From Sarcocystis neurona (taxonomy: Eukaryota; Apicomplexa; Conoidasida; Eucoccidiorida; Sarcocystidae): a stretch of DNA of 64,000 bases. Below, piece after piece: positions 55,864 to 64,000 of this stretch (its first letter is position 1; each line of letters begins with the position of its first letter). The position numbers and the translations under genes were made by a program. The stretch lies in NCBI GenBank assembly GCA_000727475.1, contig KL647313.1, positions 1,713,214 through 1,777,213 on the forward strand, in the 5' to 3' direction. The notes under the pieces were generated by a model, which worked only from the letters and a program-made list of their open reading frames with translations, had not been told where the DNA came from and made no database searches.

Positions 55864-57877
55864 TGTGCTTCTTCACAGGAATTACGTCGACCTTTTGGCC
55901 GGTGCATATATCACACAGAATCACACAACCCCACGTGCGTCTGTTTACAAGAAAGAGGTAGAAAAAGTCGCATGTGTTAACCTCCCCGTCCTCCGTCACC
56001 CGGGCATGGGGACGGGACGGACATCTTCGGAGGCACAAGGGCGTATCTACCCACAGCGTTATATGTCCATACTAACTGTATGCGAGAAGTCATTTCTTAT
56101 CTTCCATGTAAAATTTAATGGCACCAGGACGCGACATATGTATATATATATGTATGTATACGGATGTAAGGAGTACGGCCTCCATGTGTGCATCTCATTC
56201 ATGATATATATATATATATCTTTCACCGTTACGCGCTACATGTATTTGTGTCTTCTGTAGTGCATATTTATATATGTATATATATACACATGTAATCGCG
56301 CATACAATTGCTAGCATTTGTGTAGAATAAATAGAAGAGTACGTACCTGGATATGTGTACGTGTACGTGGGTGAGCAGCGAGCTCCCCCCAGCACTGCAC
56401 GTGCGTCTGTATTAGAGCACCCACATAAACACATATAAATTTGTTCTCATATAGAACACTTGTGTCTCTAAGACTGTGTTTCTGTGCTCTTCTGTATACA
56501 AAGATACATATATGTGTATATATGTATACGTATGTGTACGAGAAACAAATGCGTCATCTATCGACTGTCTCTCTGCGTGTGTACAAGGCGGTACATATGG
56601 AAGTGTGTATTTCACGGTGAGATTCTCACCCTGACCGACGGTTGTATAAAGAGACTACAATACCTGAATGCGTATGTGAGAGATGATCTATTTGAATTCT
56701 CGCGCGGAGACGGGCGGGGGCGCATGCATGCACTGTCGCCCCGCTGTCTTCCTTCCCTCGTCTGTGAACAACCCGCCATCGTTACGACACCAGTCGCAGT
56801 GCAGCTGCAGCTGCTCTCCCGGGCATCTTCAAACAGACACGACGAAAAAAGTATGTGACAAGAACGAAGGCAGAGAAGGAAGGAGAAGAGCAACATCAGT
56901 CACTACGTGCGTCCCCTTAGATGTGTACGTATGTGGCTGTATACGGAGATTGGTGGCAGCAGTGGAACAGGAGCAGCAGCGGCAGCACGTCCCCCACAGA
57001 GAGAACTAACAGTCACACAGGGCGATACAAATGTAGAGGTGTGTAGTACTTGCTGCGCCTCTCATGAGACAACGGTACTCGAAAACATGCCCCGAGTACG
57101 TACGTATACGCCTGGTGAAGATTGCCGTCCTTCATCCTCGAGCTTCTATGAGAGCACGAACTAGTGTGCAGTCAGTCGGTGCAGTCGCATTCTCTCACGT
57201 AGGAGCACCATGTTTTCCAGGTCTGCCTGAGTGAACAACAGCGTATACTCCACGCGAGTTGCGGGAGTGCTCAAGCAAACAGAAAAGTAATGATGTGAAA
57301 TGCTCGTACAAGCAGAAAAGACAACAAAACTCGCACGCGCGCACGAACACTCTTCGTGGGTATGTGTGTACTGCGTATGAACGAACTCCAGGTTTTTCTT
57401 GAGAGAGTGTGAGAGCAGCCGCTAGACGCGCACGCAGAAGAAGCCTAGATAAATCCGCCGCAAGGAGACAGAAGCCGCATACAGAAGACCGGCTTCGCTT
57501 TATCCATGTGGAGCGCCCCCACTCGAAGAACTGCTGAGGACGCCCCGCGTCGTGGGCCGCGGGTGTACACACGGCCCTGCATCTCTCTGAGTTCCACGGA
57601 TGCAAATTTTTTTGCGTTCGTGGGCGTGCGAATATGTATGAAGCGTCGTGGATGTACCCGTCATACACACAGATATGGTCATCGTACACAGGAGAAGCAC
57701 ATACATATGCATGGGCGCAGCACGCCTCCGTGAGACGCATGCATGCAGGAAGTGCAGCTGCACGCTAGCGTGATGAATAGGCGTACAAATTGGGTGCTAT
57801 AATCAGCAGCAGAGATGCTGCTCGCAGGCTGCACAGCGTCTAAAGAAACGCCAGTGTCCTGCCGTTTACTGTTGCAG
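55864..57877. other. Unique and TA-containing sequence, no supported gene
   Basis: Little repeat apart from (TA)n near 56200-56290. Open frames exist on both strands. The plus frame around 56610-56700 (VFHGEILTLTDGCIKRLQYL) and the minus frame at 57195-57740 look partly protein-like, but no splice model or family was found. Confidence 0.35.
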
Positions 57878-58071
57878 GGAAGGTGTCTGCGCTGCTGCTT
57901 CAGCTGTCTAGAGTGGCTGGGCATGCTGCTGCTGCTGTTCAAGCGTACATGACTTTTGTGAGTGCTGTTGGTGCAGTCGAGCAGCTTCTTATGCAGCTCC
58001 GGCTGTTGCAGCTTTGCCTCGATTACGAAGTGGCAGTACATTTGCTGCGGAAGCCTTGCCTGTGCGTGCTG
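57878..58071 (+). CDS. Candidate exon, helical protein of unknown family
   Basis: The acceptor is GCCGTTTACTGTTGCAG. Two bases are followed by a non-repetitive helical frame: KVSALLLQLSRVAGHAAAAV, AYMTFVSAVGAVEQLLMQLR, LLQLCLDYEVAVHLLRKP. Donors are possible at 58062 (GTGCGT) or 58072 (GTACTG). A competing minus-strand frame exists. The plus strand is favoured by the acceptor and by the CTG DNA that follows, as in other plus-strand introns here. Confidence 0.45.
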
Positions 58072-58371
58072 GTACTGCTGCAGCAGCCTTGGACGGCCTG
58101 TACGTGCTGCTGCTGCTGCTGCTGCGGCGGCACAGACTGGGGGGTGTCCGCTGATGCTGCTTGTCTCACTAGAATGTGTGTGCTGCTGCTGTTGACACAC
58201 CGGCGGACCATACTGAAGACGCGTATAGGCTCTGCTGCTGATGCAGCTGCTCACACCAAGACTGCTGCTGCGTGCGCCGCCTCACGCGGAAACTGTTTCT
58301 GAGTTTAGCATATCTGTATGGGGTGTAGCTGTCGTTGCGACGGAAGGGGGCTGTCCCTGCTCCCACCGCAG

Positions 58372-58471
58372 CGCTTCAAAAAGGCGGTGTGTTGCAGACT
58401 CCGACGCAGGATTCGGCAATGCTGCTGCGCCTGTCCTCAGGAAATTTCTTCGACCCGCGACTGTTGCGGGC
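58372..58471 (+). CDS. Candidate exon of the same plus-strand gene
   Basis: Preceded by CTGCTCCCACCGCAG. After two bases it reads LQKGGVLQTPTQDSAMLLRL then SSGNFFDPRLLRA before a stop at 58476. A GC|GTGCTA donor would end it in time. Protein-like composition; family not recognised. Confidence 0.4.
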
Positions 58472-58521
58472 GTGCTAGCCATGCGTAGTAGTATTTACTG
58501 CATAAATATGTACTGCTGCAG

Positions 58522-58718
58522 GTGTTGCTGCAGCAACATCCGTGAAGTGGCTGCCCTTGCTGTCGTGCCGCGGCCGCGACGTCGTGCTGCTGAAGACAGA
58601 GACAGAAGCGCCAGTCTTCTTAAATGTACGCGGCCATATGCATGTGGGTTTGTACTGTTATATTTCTACATGTGTATTCGACACGTGTTCGAGAGGAAAA
58701 CGGAGAAGAAATAAGTAG
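58522..58718 (+). CDS. Candidate terminal exon of the same plus-strand gene
   Basis: After TACTGCTGCAG two frames stay open. One contains SVKWLPLLSCRGRDVVLLK and LNVRGHMHVGLYCYISTC with a stop at 58716-58718. The other contains NIREVAALAVVPRPRRRAAE with a stop at 58712-58714. The second follows in phase from the previous candidate exon. Which is real cannot be settled by eye. Confidence 0.38.
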
Positions 58719-59951
58719 GTTGATGTCAGAGAGGTCTTGAGCACTAGGCTGTTACGTACCCCGGAAAGACCTAGTGTAAACTACCGAACCGATCAGCAAC
58801 CAGCTGTACGTACGGAAATGTCGCTGCACCTACGGACGCTACCTTTGCATCCAGCTTATTCCAGTACTCACCCGTCCCTGTGGCCTCTACCTAGATATAC
58901 ATATTTATATATATATATACGTATATATGTACACACGTAGAGGAAGGTGGTTATACATACACATACGCACACGAAGGTAGTTACAGCTGTGACTGTGTAG
59001 GCGTGTTGCAGACTCGAAGCGTGTGCTCTTGGCGGTGGAAGTGGCACCCGCGTTTGCGGCGACACGTCTCTTGCTGCGGCGAAGTTCTGCGCGCAGTCGC
59101 TGTGGAAGACGTGTCACGCGAGTGCAACCGGCTGTCGCTGCACCCGCTGCTGCAGCCTTTGCTGCTATCGTTACTGCTGTTGCTGTTGCTGCCGCGGGGG
59201 CTACAGGTCACTCTATTGCCCAAGGCCCTCGGCTGCTACTCTTGCTGCTGTCGCTCGCCAGCAGGACTAAATGGTCCTGTCGCTTGTTGCTGCTGCTGTT
59301 GCTGCTGCTGCCACCAAGGCTTCCTCATCCTTTCTGCACACCTCTAACATGCAAAACAATGTCGCAGTGCCTGCTGTCGCTGCTGCCGCGACCGGTACGC
59401 GCATGCAACGACGACGTCTGCGCAGTCCCACGCTTCCCCGTATGCAGCTCACGCACGCGTTCTTTCCCTGCTGCAGGCAACGCTGCTGCTTTTTTTCCTT
59501 CCTCGCTCAAAAACAACTCATGCGGCTCTGTGTGTGTGCATGTGCGGCTGCTTCTACAAGTGTTGTTGCAGTTCTTGCTGTGCTGCTCCTCTGGGCTCAA
59601 CCCAGTTTCTTGATGCTTGTACCCCGTCGCTGCTGACACTGCCTTTTCTGCGTGCGTTTTCTTGAGATGTTATACTGCTCCACCGTTGCCGCCATTGTGC
59701 TGTGTGTGGGGATGGCAGACACAGCAGCAGGAGCTGCAGCAAGCGCTCTTAAGAGGGCGTGGATAATTTGGCCTGCCCCTGGCAACCAAATCTCCACTGA
59801 AAACGTATTAAGCCAGTGCACTACGCCAGCTGGCACGTCGCATGTCGCGCGTGTGGGGCGCATGCGTTCGATCAGCAGCATTGCGTGTGAACGATATTTT
59901 TCCCTCGCGCCGAACGCGCGGACGGTTGCTTCGGTTCTCTTCTTTGTCTAG
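58719..59951. other. Triplet-containing region with open frames on both strands
   Basis: A GTGTTGCAG at 59009 is followed by 60 or more open codons in more than one plus-strand frame. CTG-rich DNA follows at 59140-59320. A TTTCCCTGCTGCAG at about 59477 precedes a frame ending STQFLDACTPSLLTLPFLRA at a stop near 59664. A plus frame (59672-59951) and a minus frame (59597-59881, with GVVHWLNTFSVEIWLPGAGQ) overlap. No consistent model was obtained. Confidence 0.3.
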
Positions 59952-60022
59952 AACTCTTCCTCCGTAGAGGAAACTCTCGGCGCCACTGAAGACGAGGAAA
60001 TCCTTCGCAGTAGACGGAAAAG
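59952..60022 (+). CDS. Candidate exon with strong splice borders
   Basis: Acceptor TTCTCTTCTTTGTCTAG and donor AAAAG|GTGAAA bracket 23 codons plus two bases: NSSSVEETLGATEDEEILRS. Only this frame is open. It is acidic and coding-like. Its phase does not fit the next candidate exon, and a long minus-strand frame (59808-60242) overlaps. Confidence 0.33.
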
Positions 60023-60073
60023 GTGAAAGCGACTCTTCTCTCGTCGCACGTGCCCCTGTTTCTCTTGCTGCAG

Positions 60074-60197
60074 AAGAATAAGCGAGTGGACTGCCTGACT
60101 CTACCAACCCGCTACAGAGCTTCCATCCCCGCAGAACGCGCTGCGACGATGACGCGCTGCCCGCGTGAATCACCTCTTTTAGGACCAGCGCATGCAG
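60074..60197 (+). CDS. Candidate exon with strong splice borders
   Basis: Acceptor CTGTTTCTCTTGCTGCAG and donor GCAG|GTAATG bracket 41 codons plus one base: KNKRVDCLTLPTRYRASIPA then ERAATMTRCPRESPLLGP. Only one frame is open. The protein family was not recognised. Overlaps the minus-strand frame 59808-60242, which starts hydrophobic (LLGLLFFFLATHYLHALVL) and may be the true coding strand instead. Confidence 0.33.
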
Positions 60198-60591
60198 GTA
60201 ATGAGTAGCCAGGAAAAAGAAAAGCAAGCCAAGGAGCAGCACCGCACCGCGTGTGTGGAGTATGCGTCACGCCACTGCTGTGGAAAACAACAATGCGCAT
60301 CTTCGACGGGAACAGGCGCCTCACACACCGGCTGCACGTGTGCAGCAGATGCATCTCATGTTATACACAGAAACTGACTTCCCATATCTATACACCTATA
60401 TATATATATATATACTGACGCGTATGAGTGTATCAATACACATTTATGTGTGTATATAAACAAGTATATATGCATCCGACAGAGTCCACCTGTCGTCGTA
60501 GGGTTGGTTGTATGGATATAGGCGCAGGTATGTGTACGTGTGCAAGAGTATATAGATGGGTGCATGTGTGGTCGCGTATACATGTCTACAC

Positions 60592-60626
<35 letters not shown>

Positions 60627-61527
60627 TCGGAAGTGTACACATGCACGCAGAAACGCCGTTGACAATAGAGAAATACAAAACTGGCAGCAGAACTGCTGCA
60701 TTTACGAGGCAAAACAGCTTCTGGGAGGCTGCCTCCTTGTGCTGTGTTGCTATTTTGCTCTTGCTGCTGTTGAAGTTGTTGTCTGCTGCCGTGGTGCTGC
60801 GTTGTTGCTGCCATTGCTGGCTCGCGTTTGTGCTGCCCAACGCTGCACGTGCTGCTAACGCAGGTCCACTGCGGCTGCTTCTTCTTCCGTGGTTTCTTAT
60901 GTGTTTGTTGCTGCCGCTTCTGTCAACCTGGTGCTGCTGCAGTGACAGCGCTGCTACGCCCCACCCCACTCCTGGAAGTCTGCTGCTGTTCCTGCTGCAG
61001 CCACCGCGTCGCGCCTCCTGCTGTTGCTGTGGCAGTCAGCGTCGCTCTGCTGCTGCTGCTGCTCCTGCTGCTGCTGCTGCTCCGGCTGCGGCTCCTCCTG
61101 CTACTGCCGCTGCATTGCAACTTGTGCTGCAGTGTTGCGGTTCTTCCGCAGACTACGCCTCCTCAGGAACTGCTGCTTTTGCTTCTGGTGCGCCCCAGCA
61201 CTGCTCTGCCGGCTTGTTTTTGTGTGGACCTGCCGCGTCGTGTTGCACCTGTAGCCGCTGTCTCTTCCTCCTCTTCCTCGCTGTTTCTTCATCCTCTCCC
61301 TTCTTCATCCCAGCGGCTGCGCAGAATTCTTCTTTTCTTCCCTTCTGCTGCTGCTGCTGCTCTTCTTCCTGCCTCTGCTGCTGCATCTGCTGCCTCCTCC
61401 TGCTCTGCTCAAGAGCAGAGAAGGCGCTTCTTTGCTTCTGCTGTCGCTCCTTCTGCTATGGCTCGTTCTCCTTTCCTGTTCTTCCTCGTCTGCCCGACCA
61501 GACCGTCTCCTCTCCCCCCTCTTCTTC
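60198..61527. repeat. TA tract, then long CTG array (CAG on minus strand)
   Basis: (TA)n at 60400-60420 and 60590-60630, then CTG/GCTGCTG on the plus strand from 60720 to about 61460. On the minus strand the same DNA gives Gln/Glu/Lys/Arg frames (61153-61386, 61305-61571), so part may be coding for the minus-strand gene. A 402-codon plus-strand frame (60428-61636) of Leu/Cys/Ser is judged a product of the array. Confidence 0.5.
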
Positions 61528-61661
61528 TTATTCTTCGTCGCCATCAACTTCTTCTTCCCCTTTCTGCGCACTGCCGCCGTCCACTGTCACACGCGCTTCG
61601 TCCTCTTGCTGCTGCGCCTGTTTCGTTCTTACATAACGTTGCAGCCCGGCAGTTTCTTCTT
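61528..61661 (-). CDS. Candidate last exon of minus-strand gene (acidic C-terminus)
   Basis: The acceptor GTTGGGGTGGTGCAG is followed by two bases and EETAGLQRYVRTKQAQQQED, then VTVDGGSAQKGEEEVDGDEE and TAA at 61528. The composition is coding-like. It needs an upstream exon ending in one spare base. A 22-base micro-exon (61892-61913) with perfect borders has the right phase but would create a stop at the join. Confidence 0.38.
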
Positions 61662-62189
61662 CTGCACCACCCCAACATCGCAGCCGTCACCGCATGCAAA
61701 TGTGGAAAGGACAAGCTTAAGGAAGGAGAAAACAGACATGGGAGACAGCGAGGCTGACGACGGTCGAGTACACGTACGGCACCCGCACCGCAGCAACGTG
61801 TAGAACCCACAGCAGATGAGCATAAACAACAAACGGACGGCCTCCACGCCCGCAGCAAAAATACAACGAAGCCCAGAGTACTCACAAATAAATTTTTCAT
61901 ACTTCTTCTAGAAAGTCGAAGAGAAAGGAACACATGCGTTGTCTAAGCTTGCGAAGAAACGGCGGTGCCGGTGCACTGTCGCTGCTCCTCCTACGTTTCT
62001 GCAATGCCGTGCTGCTGCTGCTTCTCTGTTTGCGCGCTGCTGCTGGTGGTGGGTTGTCCTGCTGCACCAGACACCTCGACTTCGAGTTGCTGTTGCTGCT
62101 ATGAGAGGAGTGCGGCTGCTTGCAAAAGCAGTATGAGCAGCAGCCTGCACGCGCGTCGTCTTGCCCAGCAGTTGGCTGTTTAAACGTAC

Positions 62190-62858
62190 CTTCCCTGCCC
62201 GCGCATGCACTTGGGATCCGCTAGCTCCAGCAGCAGCAGAAGCAGGAGCAGGAGCAGCAGGAGAAAGAGTAGCAGCGGCAGGAGGAGGCGGACGCGCAGC
62301 AGCAGCAGGCGCAACGGCAGCGGGGACGGTTGGCACTGAAAAGCTGCTCAGCGTTTGTTGTTTTGCTGCGCCGCTGCTGCTGCTGCTGTCGCTGACCGGA
62401 GACGGATCTGCTGCATGTGCTGCTGCCCCGGCTGTCGACAGCGTAGGCTGCAGTCTGCTAGCAGCAACGTGCCGCTCCGCTGTTCCCCGCTGCTGCTGCT
62501 GCATCACCCACTGCAGCTTCTGCTGCCGCTGGCGTTCCTCCCACTGCTCCTGCTGCCGCTGCTGCTGCTGCTGCCACTGCTGTGCCAGCTGCCGCTGCCG
62601 TTCTCGCTGCCGCTGCTGCTGCTGCTCCACCACCCGATGCTCCCGCCGTTCTTGCGTCACCTGCTGCTGCAGCTGTCTACCTGTTTCCCCACCCCGCTGC
62701 TCGACAGCTGCTGCTGTTACGTTGTGCGTCTGCAGCACGGCACAGCGCAGCAGCCACACCGACGACGCAGAACTCACTGTCTCTCCGGTGTACGTACACC
62801 CGAAAAAGACCCACACCCGGTGCCCACAGCTCCCTCTCTCCAGCAGCACCGCTCGCAT
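62190..62858 (-). CDS. Gln/Arg-rich first exon, unknown protein
   Basis: An ATG at 62858 opens 223 codons ending AAG|GTACGT. The N-terminus MRAVLLERGSCGHRVWVFFG and CTYTGETVSSASSVWLLRCA is non-repetitive. Then comes a long Gln/Arg/Glu region (RQRQLAQQWQQQQQRQQEQW), likely an extended charged helix, and a Ser, Pro and Ala-rich end. The sense strand carries CAG, in line with exons elsewhere. It could be an internal exon of the gene entering from the right edge, in which case the ATG is internal. No family recognised. Confidence 0.5.
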
Positions 62859-63525
62859 GCGCCCGTACACACCTCGGCACACACACAAAATGTATATATA
62901 TAATATATATATATTATGCGTACATGCAGTTCAAGCACTCCCAAACTTCGCCTTTCTGAGAAGGATTACGACAAGAACCTATGTGTAATACCCTACCCAT
63001 ATATATAAATATATACGTACTGATCTAGATACGTATATATATATACATATATATGCATACACACTTCTATACCATCCACAAGCATAGTTAAATATATATA
63101 TATATATACATGCTCGTCTACATATGTATATATACGCATATACAGTTACATACTAACAAGCATCATATCGCACACATAGCTAGACGAACACGCATGTATA
63201 TATATGTATATATTTTACATATATAACTGGTTTCATCTACGACAGAAGGAGCAGGCGAGTTAGTTGTCGACACATTGCCTTTGACTCGGGAGAGACATAC
63301 CCTTTCCATCGACATGCAACAGCTGCAACAGCAGTGCCGCCGCAGCACCAGTGCGGCGGCAGCAGTAACGAAGAGCTACAGCAACGGCAGCAGCCGAACA
63401 ACAGCAGCTGTAGCAGAAGCAGCAGCTGTAGCAGAAGCAGCAGCTGTAGCAGAAGCAGCAGCAGCAGCAGGAGGGACGGCAGCAGCAGGGGGAGAGGGAG
63501 GTCTAAGTACGCCGTTTAGTAGTAC
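62859..63525. other. TA-containing spacer or intron
   Basis: (TA)n at 62890-62920, 63000-63055 and 63090-63110. CAG-type triplets on the plus strand at 63360-63490 are CTG on the minus strand and directly follow the donor of the edge exon, so this is probably intron of that gene. Confidence 0.45.
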
Positions 63526-64000
63526 TTGGGGTTGCAGCGCGTTGCTGTCGGAGGGGAGCAGCTGGTTTTCTGCTTCTTGAAGCTGCAGGGCCAAATAAAA
63601 ATCTTTCATTTCTTGCTCTTCCCTCTTCTTCTGTTGCTGCAGCGTCACCGACACAGCAGCGGCCCGATCTTCTTCTCCTCTCTGGCCGCTGGACAGCAGC
63701 AGCTCACTCCGCTGCCGCTGCTGCTGCAACAACACGACTTCAGACGCTCCGGGACCTCTTCCTCCTCCTCCTCCTGCAGCAGCTGCTGCACCCGGCTTCG
63801 TCGCTGGAGCGGGCCAAGCTACAGAGGAAGCAGCAGCAGGAGAAGGAGCGTAGTAGTGCACGGTCGGCGAGGCGGGGGCAGCAGCAGGCGCGTAGGGCCG
63901 GAGGCTGGGAGACACAGCAGTAGGCGGAGAGAAAGCATATAGAGAGGACGGGCTGTATTGCTGCTGCTGCTGCAGCAGTGAAGAAGAAGAGGCAGCTGCA
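63526..64000 (-). CDS. Partial minus-strand exon with MIU-like motif (runs off right edge)
   Basis: The frame is open from the right edge to a CAA|GTACTA donor at 63526 (or on to a stop at 63376 if unspliced). It begins Ser/Gln-rich, then Pro/Ala/Tyr-rich (SPTVHYYAPSPAAAS), a Gly run, and a charged helix: VVLLQQQRQRSELLLSSGQR, then EEQEMKDFYLALQLQEAENQ. The last part resembles the inverted ubiquitin-interacting motif (D..LA..LQ.E), which in MINDY-type deubiquitinases follows the catalytic domain. The catalytic part, if any, lies beyond the window. The identity is tentative. Confidence 0.5.

Noticed and set aside
60428..61636. 402-codon plus-strand frame
   Set aside because: Leu/Cys/Ser translation of a CTG array beginning in TA repeats. 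The same DNA gives typical Gln/Glu/Lys sequence on the minus strand.
1..64000. CRISPR arrays, bacterial operons, ribosome binding sites, tRNA or rRNA genes
   Set aside because: Tandem repeats lack spacer structure, genes are split by introns, and no tRNA cloverleaf or rRNA core words were noticed.
1..64000. Telomere-like (AAACCCT)n or transposase/reverse-transcriptase genes
   Set aside because: No arrays of the heptamer and no recognisable transposase, RNase H or RT motifs were seen in the frames.

Overview
The window looks like nuclear DNA of a coccidian apicomplexan, most probably an Eimeria species (inferred from sequence style, with no database search). The signs are: very many CAG/CTG triplet arrays that would encode runs of Ala, Gln, Ser or Glu; long (TA)n, (GATA)n and (CATA)n tracts; frequent TGCATGC words; and small exons in multi-kilobase introns with GT..AG borders and C/T-rich acceptors. 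There are no operons, tRNA, rRNA or CRISPR arrays. The AAACCCT telomere-like arrays known from some E. tenella repeat-rich segments were not seen.

Layout: 1-4.2 kb is low-repeat sequence without a supported gene. 4184-23104 (minus) is read as one split gene: a start exon at 23104, a TerD-like (tellurium-resistance/stress family) domain across the first exons, then acidic, coiled-coil and Ser/Ala-rich exons down to a stop at 4184. 23.1-32.3 kb has mixed unique and triplet-rich DNA with weak candidate exons on both strands. 32299-55863 (plus) is a second large split gene whose exons match TAF6, the histone-fold/HEAT subunit of TFIID, in the expected order; it carries a huge Ala/Glu then Lys/Arg/Glu low-complexity insertion that includes an assembly gap (39913-40479). 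55.9-60.4 kb holds weaker plus-strand exon candidates. 61.5-64.0 kb holds minus-strand exons, including one that runs off the right edge and carries an inverted-ubiquitin-interacting-motif-like sequence.

The exon models were assembled by hand from reading frame, splice sites, codon phase and, for the TerD and TAF6 parts, family motifs recalled from general knowledge. For TAF6, joined exons agree in phase at every junction, with one ambiguous donor. For the TerD gene every junction agrees except at one unresolved exon edge near 8.2 kb.

A recurring structural feature is that sense-strand CTG arrays sit in introns just before the acceptor, while CAG/GCA arrays sit in exons, so triplet polarity switches at many exon borders.
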